The notes beneath the pieces are model-generated. The model was not told the DNA's origin and did no database searches. It saw only the letters and a program-made list of their open reading frames with translations. Both the position numbers and the translations under genes were made by a program. Below are positions 8,652 to 17,910 of a stretch of DNA of 64,000 nucleotides, one piece after another. How positions within the stretch are numbered: position 1 is the first letter of the stretch; every line of letters starts with the position of its first letter. Source of the DNA: Rhodobacteraceae bacterium CCMM004 (lineage in GTDB: Bacteria; Pseudomonadota; Alphaproteobacteria; Rhodobacterales; Rhodobacteraceae); contig RZWH01000001.1 in assembly GCA_004005435.1 (NCBI GenBank), positions 1 to 64,000 on the forward strand, given 5' to 3'.

Positions 8652-10157
8652 ATGAAGACCATTGCTGGGTTTATAACGGCGTGCAGCATAGCATGCAGCG
8701 CTTTGGCGCCCCAAGCTTCGCATGCCGATACGCTGACCATCGCTCTGGATTATGACCCGGCCGACCTCTACGGGACGCTGTCGACCAACAACCCCATGTT
8801 CGCGATGCTGGAATCGCTCTATCTGGACGACCCCCGAACGGGGCAGGTCGAACCCTATCTCGCGCTCAGCCACGAGATGGCCTCGCCGACCGAGGTCATG
8901 GTGACCCTCCGCGAGGGCGTGACCTTCTCCAACGGCGAGCCGATGGATGCCGAAGCCGTCGTCCACTCGGTCACTGTCTTCTCCAATCCAGAGATCGTTC
9001 CGGCTTACGGCATCTACGCGCCGATGATCGACAGCGCCGAAGTCATCGACGACACCACCGTCAAGATCGTCCTTTCCGAGCCCAATCCCATCGTCGACCT
9101 GTTGCTCGCACAGATCATCGTCGTGCCGCCGGACTACTGGGAAGAGGTCGGCGGCACAGAGGGGTTTGGCCAGGCTCCGGTCGGCACCGGTCCGTTCGTG
9201 CTGACGGACTGGGTCAAAGACGACCGGATCGTCATGGACACCAACCCCGATTACTGGGGCGACCTGCCGGAGAACATCGACGAGGTGGTCTGGCGGACCG
9301 TGCCCGAGGCCAGCTCTCGCGCGGCGGGGCTGCGCACCGGAGAGTATGACCTGGCGATGAACCTGCCGGCCATTGACGTGGACGCGATCAACGCCGAGGA
9401 TGGCCTGACCGTCTACGAAGGCGACGTGGCGCGGATCTTCAGCCTGGTGCTGTCGAGCCTCGATATTCACGAGACGCCCGTGCAAGACCGGCTGGTCCGT
9501 CAGGCGATCAACTACGCCATCGACAAGCAGACGATCATCGACGCGCTCTACTTCGGCAAGGCGCGGCTGCTGAACGGTCAGGTCGTTCTGCCCGGCCAGC
9601 CCGGCTATGACCCCGAGATGACGGACTACCCCTTCGATCCAGAAAAGGCGCGCGAGCTGCTGGCCGAGGCAGGGTATCCCGACGGGATCGACGTCGAGTT
9701 CAAATGCGCATCGAACCGCTATGCCCAGGGTCTGGAGACCTGCGAGGCCATCGCCGCGATGCTGGGTGACGTGGGCATCAACGCCTCGCTCACCTTGCTG
9801 GAATCGGGTGAGTTCATCGGCCAGTATGTCCGCCGCGAACTGGCGCCCATCGGTCTGATCGGTCTCGGCGTTCCCAACGATCCCAGCTTTGGGATTGGCG
9901 TCTACCGGTCCGATTGGCGGTATTCCTACTACCAGAACCCCGAGATGGACGCCCTGATCGACGCCAGCCGCAGCGAAACCGACCCCGAGGCCCGGGCCGA
10001 AATCATCCGGCAGGCCAGTCAGCTGCTCTTTGACGACGCTGTCATCGCCTACCTCTTCGGTGCGCAGAGCTTTTTTGGCCATTCCGACGATCTTGAGGGC
10101 TTCGCTACGAACGTTGCCCAACGGTTCTTCGTGCACACGCTCTCTCTCGCGGAGTAG
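8652..10157 (+). CDS. Peptide-type ABC solute-binding protein (SBP family 5), copy 1
   Basis: A periplasmic 501-residue binding protein of the DppA/OppA type. It has a Sec signal peptide (residues 1-25, cleavage near SHA-DT), family hallmarks 'VMVTLREGVTFSNGEPMDAEAVVHS' in the first lobe, 'RQAINYAIDKQTII' and 'PFDPEKARELLAEAGYPDG' in the second. RBS AAGGA lies upstream of ATG 8652. It is monocistronic: divergent from the XRE-cupin gene and closed by the strong hairpin at 10202-10242. It is clearly paralogous to the binding protein at 15473-16981 and probably delivers to the same permease, perhaps widening substrate range. Confidence 0.9.
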   Translation: MKTIAGFITACSIACSALAPQASHADTLTIALDYDPADLYGTLSTNNPMFAMLESLYLDDPRTGQVEPYLALSHEMASPTEVMVTLREGVTFSNGEPMDAEAVVHSVTVFSNPEIVPAYGIYAPMIDSAEVIDDTTVKIVLSEPNPIVDLLLAQIIVVPPDYWEEVGGTEGFGQAPVGTGPFVLTDWVKDDRIVMDTNPDYWGDLPENIDEVVWRTVPEASSRAAGLRTGEYDLAMNLPAIDVDAINAEDGLTVYEGDVARIFSLVLSSLDIHETPVQDRLVRQAINYAIDKQTIIDALYFGKARLLNGQVVLPGQPGYDPEMTDYPFDPEKARELLAEAGYPDGIDVEFKCASNRYAQGLETCEAIAAMLGDVGINASLTLLESGEFIGQYVRRELAPIGLIGLGVPNDPSFGIGVYRSDWRYSYYQNPEMDALIDASRSETDPEARAEIIRQASQLLFDDAVIAYLFGAQSFFGHSDDLEGFATNVAQRFFVHTLSLAE

Positions 10158-10201
10158 GTTGCACGTTGCAACGCGGACATCCGGGTCCGCCTCGTGAGAG
10201 C

Positions 10202-10242
10202 AAAAAAAAGCGCGCGAACCTTCGGGTCCGCGCGCTTTTTTT
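10202..10242. terminator. Bidirectional rho-independent terminator
   Basis: A GC-rich stem (GCGCGCG…CGCGCGC with GAACC/GGTCC extension and a TTCG loop) flanked by eight A residues on one side and seven T residues on the other. It ends transcription of both the plus-strand binding-protein gene and the minus-strand tautomerase operon, which converge here. Confidence 0.9.
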
Positions 10243-10258
10243 GGTCGGGGGCGGGACG

Positions 10259-10474
10259 TCAGGGGTGATCGCCGTCCGTGACCGGGCCTTTGCGGTCGAT
10301 GTTCAGGCGTCCGCCCACGGCCCAGTGCTCGCGGTCGATGTCGTGAAAGATGATGGTGACCCAGTCGCGCTCTCCGCCGGTGGCGGCAAGTACGGCGTCG
10401 GTAATGCCCTCGGCCATCTTGCGCTTGCATTCGACCGAACGGCCCTTGTCCCAGGTGATTTCAATATGTGGCAT
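10259..10474 (-). CDS. 4-oxalocrotonate tautomerase-family protein with Pro1
   Basis: A 71-residue tautomerase homologue with the expected catalytic Pro1 (MPHIEITW), G10-R11, and the 'HWAVGG' loop near residue 52. The frame is open upstream to 10489, but the ATG at 10474 is the start because it puts proline at position 2. It is the last gene of the minus-strand operon that begins at the binding protein at 16981, 57 bases after the ATPase gene. It could isomerise a keto/enol product released from the imported compound, but the substrate is unknown. Confidence 0.85.
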   Translation of the reverse strand: MPHIEITWDKGRSVECKRKMAEGITDAVLAATGGERDWVTIIFHDIDREHWAVGGRLNIDRKGPVTDGDHP

Positions 10475-10531
10475 GGCTTTCCCTTTCATTGATGCCTGAC
10501 GAACTGGTGTGGTCTGCGGCGCCGGACGCGA

Positions 10532-11524
10532 TCAGGTGATCTCGTCGATCCGGATGCAACGGACGAAGTGACCCGGCTCGCGCTCCAGAAGTTCGGGGGT
10601 GGTGGCCGAACAGGCATCGGTCGCAAAGGGACAGCGGGTGCTGAAATGGCAGCCCTTCGGCGGATCGATCGGCGAGGGGACCCCGCCTTCGAGGATGATC
10701 TCTTCGGACACCGCCGTCGGGTCCGGCACCGGCACCGCCGACAGCAGCGCCCGAGTGTAGGGATGCAGGGCGCGGCTATAGAGCGCCTCTGTCGGTGCGA
10801 TCTCGACGATCCGCCCGAGATACATCACAGCAACCCGGTCGCACATGTGTTCGACCACGCTGAGGTCGTGCGAGATGAAGAGGTAGGACAAGCCCAGCTC
10901 GTCCTGCAGCTCCATCAGCAGGTTGATGATCTGGGACTGGATCGACACGTCGAGGGCCGAGACCGGTTCGTCGCAGACGATGAGCTTGGGGTTCAGGGCG
11001 AGGGCCCGGGCGATCCCGATCCGCTGCCTCTGCCCACCCGAGAACTCGTGGGGATAGCGGTCGTAGTGCTCGGATTTCAGGCCCACGAGGTCGAGAAGCT
11101 CGTGCACCCGTCTCTGGCACGCGGCCCGGTCGCCGATCCCGTGCAGGCGCAGGGGTTCGGTCAGCATGTTGCCGACCGTCATGCGCGGATTGAGCGACGA
11201 CATGGGGTTCTGGAAGATGATCTGGATCTCGCGCCGGTAGGGCCGCAGACGGCGGTCGTCGAGCATGGCGATATCCGTGCCCTCGAACCGGATCTCGCCT
11301 TCGGTCGGTGTGTCCAGTCGGACCACGTTGCGGCCAAGCGTCGACTTTCCGCAACCGGACTCGCCGACCAGCCCCAGCGCCTCGCCCCTGCGGATCGAGA
11401 AGTCGACGCCGTCGACCGCCTTGACGCTCTTACCCGAACGGCCGAGCACACCGCCGCCGACCGGGAAGTGGCGGCGCAGCGAAACGACGTCGAGCAGGGG
11501 GATGTCCCGGTTGTCGAGAGCCAT
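10532..11524 (-). CDS. Dipeptide/oligopeptide ABC transporter ATPase (DppF/OppF type)
   Basis: A 330-residue cytoplasmic ATPase: Walker [10 protein letters not shown], signature 'FSGGQRQRIGIARALAL', Walker B LIVCDEPVSALD, and the family C-terminal oligopeptide region with a Cys cluster ('GCHFSTRCPFATDAC', about 290-305) that can bind an Fe-S cluster in this family. The start ATG at 11524 lies 2 bases after the stop of the preceding ATPase gene; a longer frame runs upstream inside that gene but is out of family. It pairs with the DppD-type ATPase. Confidence 0.92.
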   Translation of the reverse strand: MALDNRDIPLLDVVSLRRHFPVGGGVLGRSGKSVKAVDGVDFSIRRGEALGLVGESGCGKSTLGRNVVRLDTPTEGEIRFEGTDIAMLDDRRLRPYRREIQIIFQNPMSSLNPRMTVGNMLTEPLRLHGIGDRAACQRRVHELLDLVGLKSEHYDRYPHEFSGGQRQRIGIARALALNPKLIVCDEPVSALDVSIQSQIINLLMELQDELGLSYLFISHDLSVVEHMCDRVAVMYLGRIVEIAPTEALYSRALHPYTRALLSAVPVPDPTAVSEEIILEGGVPSPIDPPKGCHFSTRCPFATDACSATTPELLEREPGHFVRCIRIDEIT

Positions 11525-11526
11525 GG

Positions 11527-12594
11527 CTATCCCCTTCCCTTCTGGCAGTGCAGCCAGCACCGAACCCGGCGGGCCGGTGCGCCCGGTGCAAGGTCGTCCG
11601 GCGCCGCAAGCGGCGGCTCGGCCTCGCGGCAGCGATCGTGCACGTCGGGGCAACGGTCGGAGAACCGGCAGCCCTTTGGCAGGTTGCCGAGGCTGGGAAC
11701 CACGCCCTTGATGGTGTGAAGCTTGCGCCGACGCGCCACGCTCCGGTCCACTCGGGGGATCGAGCGCATCAGGCCCACGGTATAGGGATGCAGCGGCCCG
11801 GCGAAGAGGTCGTTGACGCCGGCTTCCTCGACCACGACGCCAGCGTACATGACCAGCACCCTCTGGGCCATTTTCGCGATGACCCCAAGATCATGGGTGA
11901 TCAGAAGGATCGAGGTGCCGGTCTCGCGCTTGAGCCGGTTCATCAGGTTCAGGATCTGCGCCTGGATCGTGACGTCGAGCGCCGTTGTCGGCTCGTCGGC
12001 CAGCATGATCTTGGGCTCGCAGGCCAATGCCATTGCGATCATGACCCGCTGGCGCATGCCGCCTGACAATTGGTGCGGGTAGTTGTCGATCCGCACGTCC
12101 GGCAACGGAATGCCCACCAGGTTGAGCATGTCGATGGCTTTGCGACGTGCCTCCTGATTGCTGACCGACCGGTGGGCCCGGATCGCTTCGGTCAGTTGGA
12201 AGCCGACGGTGAAAACCGGGTTCAGGGATGTCATCGGTTCCTGGAAGACCATCGAGATATCGTCGCCCCGCACGGACATCATCCGGCGTTCCGGCAGCTT
12301 GACGATGTCGCCGACACCTTCGAGCTCGACACTGCCGCTGGCGATGCGGCCGATGGGACGGGGGAGAAGACCCATGATCGACAGGGCGGTCATGCTCTTG
12401 CCGCAGCCGCTTTCCCCGACGATGCCCAGCGTCTCGCCCGCCGTCAGCGTGAAGGAGACGCCGTCGACGGCCATGATCGGGCCGCCCTCGACCCGCAGCT
12501 CCGTCCTCAGATCGCGGACCTGTAGCAAGGGTTTGCCCCCCGCCGCGCCATCCGTCTGCGCCGCCGCGATGGTGCCCGGAGAGGTCTCGCTCAT
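11527..12594 (-). CDS. Dipeptide/oligopeptide ABC transporter ATPase (DppD/OppD type)
   Basis: A 355-residue ATPase: Walker [10 protein letters not shown] (the usual S/T after GK is present as S), signature '[16 protein letters not shown]', Walker [13 protein letters not shown], and the C-terminal '[15 protein letters not shown]' Cys motif. The start ATG at 12594 overlaps the stop of the M19-type gene (ATGA at 12591-12594), so the two are translationally coupled. It acts with the DppF-type partner under the DppB/DppC permeases. Confidence 0.92.
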   Translation of the reverse strand: MSETSPGTIAAAQTDGAAGGKPLLQVRDLRTELRVEGGPIMAVDGVSFTLTAGETLGIVGESGCGKSMTALSIMGLLPRPIGRIASGSVELEGVGDIVKLPERRMMSVRGDDISMVFQEPMTSLNPVFTVGFQLTEAIRAHRSVSNQEARRKAIDMLNLVGIPLPDVRIDNYPHQLSGGMRQRVMIAMALACEPKIMLADEPTTALDVTIQAQILNLMNRLKRETGTSILLITHDLGVIAKMAQRVLVMYAGVVVEEAGVNDLFAGPLHPYTVGLMRSIPRVDRSVARRRKLHTIKGVVPSLGNLPKGCRFSDRCPDVHDRCREAEPPLAAPDDLAPGAPARRVRCWLHCQKGRG

Positions 12595-13598
12595 GCGTCC
12601 CAAACCACGCCGTAGACCCGCAGAAGGTTGCCTCGCATGACCTTTTCGATAACCCGGTCCGACAGCCCCCGGCCCGAGAGCGCGTCGATCAGGTTGCCGG
12701 CATCCGCCATCGATTCGAACCCCGGCGTCGCGCGGTTGTCGTAGGTGTACCAAGGGCCGAGGATCCCGGTCACTTCGGGCCAAATCGGGTCCGGGCCGTA
12801 GAGCGCCATCCAGTCCTCCAAGGTCTTGGTGCCCTCGGACAGGTCCCCGCCGAAGGCGACGTGATCCTCGCCCACGAGGTTGAGGTAGTGTTCCACGTGA
12901 TTGCAGAAATCCTCCAGGGTCGGCCTGTCATCGAGCCCTAGCAGGGGCGGCCACATGGTCACGCCGACGGTGCCGCCGGTGTCCGCGGCCAAGCGGGCCA
13001 GGTCATCGGGGATGTTCCGGGGCGAACGGCACAGCGCGCGGGCGTTGGAATGGCTGAAGATCACCGGTTGCCCGGATGCCGCCAACACGTCCCGCGCCGT
13101 CTCGTAGCCCGAGTGCGACAGGTCGATCAGAAGACCGAGGTCGTTCATCAGGGCCACCCACGCGCGGCCGGCCTCGGTCAGCCCGGTATCCGGCGTCACC
13201 AGCGCGCCGCAGCCGAACCGGTTCCGGCTGTTGTAGACCGGCTGGAGGATGCGCATGCCCAAAGCCTTGTAGGCGCGGAGAAGCTGCGGATCGCCGTCCA
13301 TGAAGCTGGCGTCTTGCGTGCCGATGATGATGCCGAGGATGCCATCGGCCTCCGCCTGCCGGATCTCCTCTACCGAAGTCACGATCCGCACGAGATCGGC
13401 GTTGTCTTCCACGATCCGGAACAGGCCGGATAGGCTGGCCAGGCTTCCCTCTACCGAGGTATCCGGCCGCGTCGCCGTCAGGTTGAAGGCGGCGATCCCG
13501 CCGGCGAGGGTGCGTTCGAACTGATCCCGGCTGAGAAGCGCGCAGTTCAGCCCGTCGATGATCCCAAAGCGGCGCGAATAATGTGCGTCGGCGCTCAT
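12591..13598 (-). CDS. M19-type (membrane dipeptidase family) protein, copy A, altered metal site
   Basis: A 335-residue amidohydrolase-fold protein. Family M19 enzymes hydrolyse dipeptides, including D-residue ones, with two zinc ions. The second-site ligands are visible (His162 in IDLSHSG, His183 in FSHSNAR) and so are Arg191 and the Asp of '[10 protein letters not shown]'. The first-site motif is not: where the family has DGHND this protein has D15-G-L-N-C19, and the bridging Glu region reads 'GTQDAS' (94-97). Copy B at 17888-18886 has the same changes, so they are not random damage. It sits inside the transporter operon, implying action on the imported substrate. Confidence 0.85.
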   Translation of the reverse strand: MSADAHYSRRFGIIDGLNCALLSRDQFERTLAGGIAAFNLTATRPDTSVEGSLASLSGLFRIVEDNADLVRIVTSVEEIRQAEADGILGIIIGTQDASFMDGDPQLLRAYKALGMRILQPVYNSRNRFGCGALVTPDTGLTEAGRAWVALMNDLGLLIDLSHSGYETARDVLAASGQPVIFSHSNARALCRSPRNIPDDLARLAADTGGTVGVTMWPPLLGLDDRPTLEDFCNHVEHYLNLVGEDHVAFGGDLSEGTKTLEDWMALYGPDPIWPEVTGILGPWYTYDNRATPGFESMADAGNLIDALSGRGLSDRVIEKVMRGNLLRVYGVVWDA

Positions 13599-13611
13599 GT
13601 CAGGTGGCTCC

Positions 13612-14514
13612 TCATTCGTGGTTCAGTTGCGGGTCGAGCGCGTCGCGCAACTCGTCCCCGAGAATGTTGAAGGTCAGGATGACCGCCCCGATGGCGAGGC
13701 CGGGGAACAGAGAGACCCACCAGGACAGTGAGATGTAGTTCCGGCCGTCCGAGATCATCCCGCCCCAGGTCGGCGTGGGCGGCTGCACCCCCAGGCCGAG
13801 AAAGCTGAGCGTCGCTTCCAGCAGGATCATGCGGGCCAGTTCGAAACTGGCGTAGACCACGATGGCCGACAGGATGTTCGGCACGATGTGGTAGGCCATG
13901 ATCCTGAGGTGGCCCGCACCGATGGCCCGTGCGGCGTCGATGTACTCAAGCCCCCTGACCGAGAGGACCGAGCCGCGCACGATCCGCGCCATCCGCGGCC
14001 AGCCCGAAAGCCCCATGATGATGATGAGGTTGGTCAGCGAGGGGCCGACAACCGCGACCACCGCGATCACCAGAAGGATGACGGGGAAGGACAGCTGCAT
14101 GTCGATCAGCCGCAGGATCACCGCGTCGGGCTTTCCGCCGAAGTATCCGGCAGCGAGCCCGGCCGCGATCCCGATGGCGGTCGACACCGCGACGGCCAGC
14201 AGGCTGACCAGCAGCGTGATCCGCGCGCCATAGATGATCCTCGACAGGGTGTCCCGGCCAAGGTGGTCGGTCCCCAGGTAGTATCCTTCGCGTCCCCCCT
14301 CCATGAAGGCGGGCGGCTTTAGCCGCAGCAACAGCGACTGGTCGTAGGGGTCCTGAGGGGCGACCAGCCCCGGGAAGAGCGCGCAGATCACCGCGATCAC
14401 AAGCATCACGGTGCAGATGACGACGGTTTTCTTGCGGAAAAGTCGGCGAAGGACGATCCGGGTGTTGCTCTGGCTCTTTCGCGGGGGGGCGGGGGCGGCT
14501 GCGTCGATGCTCAT
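13612..14514 (-). CDS. Dipeptide/oligopeptide ABC transporter permease (DppC/OppC type)
   Basis: A 300-residue inner-membrane permease. It has a cytoplasmic N-terminus, a first helix at about 34-54, the family OppC N-terminal segment ('YYLGTDHLGRDTLSRIIYGAR'), five more helices, and the EAA-type coupling loop ('YIDAARAIGAGHLRIMAYHIVPN', about 195-217) that docks the ATPases. Its start lies 10 bases after the DppB-type stop. It forms the channel with DppB. Confidence 0.92.
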   Translation of the reverse strand: MSIDAAAPAPPRKSQSNTRIVLRRLFRKKTVVICTVMLVIAVICALFPGLVAPQDPYDQSLLLRLKPPAFMEGGREGYYLGTDHLGRDTLSRIIYGARITLLVSLLAVAVSTAIGIAAGLAAGYFGGKPDAVILRLIDMQLSFPVILLVIAVVAVVGPSLTNLIIIMGLSGWPRMARIVRGSVLSVRGLEYIDAARAIGAGHLRIMAYHIVPNILSAIVVYASFELARMILLEATLSFLGLGVQPPTPTWGGMISDGRNYISLSWWVSLFPGLAIGAVILTFNILGDELRDALDPQLNHE

Positions 14515-14524
14515 GGGCCGGACC

Positions 14525-15442
14525 TCACTTGTAGCCGATGCGCGGATCGACCGCGGCGTAGAGCAGGTCGACGACGAGATTCACCAGAACGAAGATCATG
14601 GCGAAGAGGAACACCACCGCCTGCACGACGGGGAAGTCGCGGGCATAGATCGCCTGGATCGCCAGTCGTCCGACCCCGGGCCAAGAGAAGACCGTCTCGG
14701 TCACCACCACACCGCCCAGCAGGAACCCGACCTGCAGCCCGATCACCGTCAGCACCGGAATGAAGGCGTTGCGCAGGGCATGAAGCCAGACCACCCGCCG
14801 CTCTCCCAGACCCTTGGCCCGTGCGGTTCGGATGTAGTCCTGACCGAGAACGTCCAGCATGCAGGACCGCGTGACCCGCGCCAGCAGGGCGACCAGCTGG
14901 AACGACAGGGTCGTCGCCGGGAGGACGAGATGAGCCCATGTTCCCCGCCCGCCCGAGGGGAACCACCTGAGCCAGACCGAAAAGACGATGATCGACAGGA
15001 TCGCGAGGTAGAACGACGGCATCGCCTGCCCCAAGAGGGACACGCCGCGCACGCCGATATCGACGGGCGTGTTGCGCCGGTAGGCCGCGATCACGCCGAT
15101 CGGAATGCCGGCGAGGATCGCGATTGCCATCGCCGCCGCGGCCAGCTCCAGCGTCGCGCCCATGCGCTCCAGCACCAGGTCCAGGGCGGGCTGGTGGAAC
15201 CGCAGCGAGTCGCCAAAGTCGCCGCGGGCGACATTGCCCACGAAGGTCACGAACTGGACCGGAAGCGGCTGGTCCAGTCCATGGGTCCGGCGGAACGCCT
15301 CTCGCGCCGAATCCGGGGCGTCCGGTGGCAGGATCAGATCGGTCGGGTCGCCGCTGAGCCGGGTCAACATGAACGAGATCACGAGAATGCCGAAGACGAC
15401 CGGTATGGTAAGGATCAGTCTTCGCAGGATGTATCGGAGCAT
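14525..15442 (-). CDS. Dipeptide/oligopeptide ABC transporter permease (DppB/OppB type)
   Basis: A 305-residue inner-membrane permease starting MLRYILRRLILTIPVVFGI, the typical first helix of DppB. It also has 'RLSGDPTDLILPPDAP' in the first periplasmic loop and the EAA-type loop ('YIRTARAKGLGERRVVWLHALRN', about 200-222). Six membrane helices are evident. It is preceded by the binding-protein gene (30-base gap) and followed by DppC. Confidence 0.92.
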   Translation of the reverse strand: MLRYILRRLILTIPVVFGILVISFMLTRLSGDPTDLILPPDAPDSAREAFRRTHGLDQPLPVQFVTFVGNVARGDFGDSLRFHQPALDLVLERMGATLELAAAAMAIAILAGIPIGVIAAYRRNTPVDIGVRGVSLLGQAMPSFYLAILSIIVFSVWLRWFPSGGRGTWAHLVLPATTLSFQLVALLARVTRSCMLDVLGQDYIRTARAKGLGERRVVWLHALRNAFIPVLTVIGLQVGFLLGGVVVTETVFSWPGVGRLAIQAIYARDFPVVQAVVFLFAMIFVLVNLVVDLLYAAVDPRIGYK

Positions 15443-15472
15443 TCCTAGGAAACCTCGTTCATGCCGGCTGTG

Positions 15473-16981
15473 TCACTCGTAGCTCACACCATAGAAGAAC
15501 ACCCGCCCGTCACCACGGGGCGCGAGGTTCGAGATGCCCGCGGCCGTGCCGTAGACGTCGACGCCGCCGTAGAGGAAGATGATCGGGGCCTGCTCATGCA
15601 TCAGCGCCATCAAGTCCTTGTAGATCTGGATGCGCGCCTCGGGGTCGGCTTCGGTCGCGCCAGCCTCGATCAGGGCGTCCATCTCGGCATTGGCGATGGG
15701 GCTGTAGCGCCAGCTTGAAAGATACTGGGACGCCTGGAAGCCCGGATCGTCCTGCGGCGCCAGTCCGACATAGTACATCGGTGCCAGCTCCATCGTTCGC
15801 AGCTGACGCAGGAACTCGCCCGGCTCAAGCAGGACGAGGTTGGTCTGCACGCCGACGTCGGCGAGCATCCCAGCCACGGCCTCGCAGACTTCGCGATCCT
15901 GGGCGTAGCGGCCCGAAGGACACTTGAAGCTGATCTCGAAACCGTCCGGGTATCCTGCCTCGGCCAGCAGCTCCCGCGCCTTTTCGGGGTCGTAGGGATA
16001 GTCTTCCAAATCTGTGTTGAAGCCGGGCTGCGGCTCGCGCAGGACCTGGCCATTGAGGGCAAAGGCCCGGCCGAAGAACAGGCTTTCGATGATCGCCTGT
16101 TTGTCGATCGCATAGTTGAGGGCCTGCCGGACGGTCACGTCCTGAAGGGGGCTGACCGGTTCGGGATGCGAGGACAGGCCAATCTGGTAGATCCTGTAGC
16201 TCGGCACGGTCACAAGGCTCACAGAGTCGTCGGTTTCCAGCATCGGGATTGCCGAGACGGGCAGGTCCTTCACGATCTGGAACTCGCCGGTCTGAAGGCC
16301 CGCCAGCCGCGCCGCATCCTCAGGCACCGGCCGCCAGACAAGCTCGTCGATGCCCGCCGGCAGCTCGCCCCAGTAGTCGGGGTTGGCGGACATCGTCAGG
16401 CGGTCGTCGCGCACCCAGCTGTCGAGCACGAAGGGTCCGGTCCCGATCGGATCCTGGCTGAAGGCCTCCAAGCCGACTTCCTGCCAGTAGGCCGGTGGCG
16501 TAACCGAGATTTGGCTCAGGGCCAGTTCGAAGGCCGGGTAAGTGTCGGACAGGGTGATCCGCACCGTCAGGTCGTCGACCTTCTCAACGCTCTCCAGAAG
16601 CTCGGAGACCCGCGCGTATGCCGGCGCCTGCTCCTCGTCCATGAAGACCTCGACCGAATGCACGACCGCGTCGGCATCCATCGGCTCGCCGTTGGTGAAG
16701 CTCACGCCCTCGCGAAGTGTCAGTATGGCCTCTGTCGGCGATACCATCTCTAGATCCATCGCCAGAAGCGGCTCGATCTCGCCCGTCGCCGGGTTCTGCC
16801 AGAACAGTGACTCAACGATGGCCGACCCGGCGTTCAGGTTGTCCGAAGCCGTCGTGCCGTTGGGCCAGAGCGTCTGAGGGTCGAAATTCTGGGCGATGGT
16901 CACCGTTTCGGCGACAGCGGCGGTCGAAAGCGCACTGCATAGGGCAGCGGTCGCAGCTCCGAATAAGATGCGTTGGGGCAT
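15473..16981 (-). CDS. Peptide-type ABC solute-binding protein (SBP family 5), copy 2
   Basis: A 502-residue periplasmic binding protein with a signal peptide (1-24, cleavage near AVA-ET). It shares with copy 1 the blocks 'LTLREGVSFTNGEPMDADAVVHS', 'RQALNYAIDKQAIIESLFFG' and 'PYDPEKARELLAEAGYPDG'. It is the first gene of the seven-gene minus-strand operon (binding protein, DppB, DppC, M19 copy A, DppD, DppF, tautomerase). The gap upstream to the divergent XRE-cupin gene holds the candidate operator at 17104-17151. Confidence 0.92.
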   Translation of the reverse strand: MPQRILFGAATAALCSALSTAAVAETVTIAQNFDPQTLWPNGTTASDNLNAGSAIVESLFWQNPATGEIEPLLAMDLEMVSPTEAILTLREGVSFTNGEPMDADAVVHSVEVFMDEEQAPAYARVSELLESVEKVDDLTVRITLSDTYPAFELALSQISVTPPAYWQEVGLEAFSQDPIGTGPFVLDSWVRDDRLTMSANPDYWGELPAGIDELVWRPVPEDAARLAGLQTGEFQIVKDLPVSAIPMLETDDSVSLVTVPSYRIYQIGLSSHPEPVSPLQDVTVRQALNYAIDKQAIIESLFFGRAFALNGQVLREPQPGFNTDLEDYPYDPEKARELLAEAGYPDGFEISFKCPSGRYAQDREVCEAVAGMLADVGVQTNLVLLEPGEFLRQLRTMELAPMYYVGLAPQDDPGFQASQYLSSWRYSPIANAEMDALIEAGATEADPEARIQIYKDLMALMHEQAPIIFLYGGVDVYGTAAGISNLAPRGDGRVFFYGVSYE

Positions 16982-17103
16982 TCCAGTATCCTCTTCGATG
17001 TTTGGTTACGTGCGTGGCTGCCCAGATCCTCGTCACTGATCTCGCCGATCCTTCTACAGGTCAGTTCGGGCGGATCATTGAATGATTTTGATACTGTCAC
17101 CCG

Positions 17104-17151
17104 ATTAGTGAATTTACAAACAAAAATTTCATCAATAACGTTTCTCGAAAC
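17104..17151. promoter_or_regulatory. Candidate operators between solute-binding protein 2 and XRE-cupin copy 2
   Basis: This AT-rich stretch contains TTAGTGAATTT and, 8 bases on, AAATTTCAT, an imperfect dyad related to those at 7648-7676 and 8575-8599. It is followed at 17140-17151 by the exact 12-base palindrome GTTTCTCGAAAC, whose core resembles the TTTTCTCGGAAAA centre of the 7648 site. It lies between divergent genes and just before the GTG start of the regulator, so autoregulation is plausible. Confidence 0.45.
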
Positions 17152-17181
17152 TAAGGCGTTCAGTAAAGCCGCGAGGAACTG

Positions 17182-17910
17182 GTGGCGATCTCAGACAGAC
17201 CGGAGGCAAGCGACAGCCCGTCCTCGACCGACAAGGTCGAGGACGTGAATCGCAAGGTCGGTGAGTTTGTCCGCCTCGTCCGAGTCGCGCGCGGCATGTC
17301 GCTCAAGGCGGTGTCCGAGGGGACCGGTCTGTCCACCGGCTATCTCAGCCAGATCGAACGGGGACAGTCCTCGGCCTCCATCAAGTCGTTGCGGGCGCTT
17401 GCACACCTACTCGACGTCGAGATCGAGGACTTCTTCTCCGATCATGGCTATGGCGCCAGCCTGCGCAGCGGCCTTGCCAGCCGTCTCGCCGACCGCGTCC
17501 AGGTCGAGATCGGCGGAGAAGGGGCCGTGCAGGAATGGGTCACGCCCCCGTCGGCCGGCGCCGGGCTGGACCTGTCCATCATTCGGCTGGATCCCGATGC
17601 CGAGGCCGACAGGCCGGCGCAGGAGAATCAGGGCGTCGAAGCCGGCTTCGTTCTCGAAGGGGGCCTGGAGTTACGGCTGGGCGACCAGACCTACCTCTTA
17701 GGGACCGGCGACAGCTTTACCTTTCGCAGCCAGCAGAGCCACCGCATCCGCAATGCGGGCGGACGCCAGGCCGCGATCTTCTGGGCCAGCCATGTCTCCG
17801 AACTTCCGCCGCCGCCGGAGCCGCCGCCGCCGCCCGAAGACCCCGAACACGCGACCCGAACAGAACAGCCACAGAAGGACACCTCGGATGACCAAGCAAT
17901 GGACAATTGA
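17182..17910 (+). CDS. XRE-family regulator with cupin domain (copy 2)
   Basis: A 242-residue regulator: helix-turn-helix at about 27-85 (VRLVRVARGMSLKAVSEGTG, YLSQIERGQSSASIKSLRAL), then cupin at about 140-200 (GVEAGFVLEGG, LGTGDSFTF, SHRIRNAG). Unlike copy 1 it ends in a proline-rich tail (about residues 213-225) followed by a charged C-terminus. The start is the GTG at 17182, with AGGAACTG before it. Its last 23 bases overlap the start of M19 copy B, so the two are co-transcribed. It is divergent from the uptake operon it probably controls. Confidence 0.88.
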   Translation: MAISDRPEASDSPSSTDKVEDVNRKVGEFVRLVRVARGMSLKAVSEGTGLSTGYLSQIERGQSSASIKSLRALAHLLDVEIEDFFSDHGYGASLRSGLASRLADRVQVEIGGEGAVQEWVTPPSAGAGLDLSIIRLDPDAEADRPAQENQGVEAGFVLEGGLELRLGDQTYLLGTGDSFTFRSQQSHRIRNAGGRQAAIFWASHVSELPPPPEPPPPPEDPEHATRTEQPQKDTSDDQAMDN

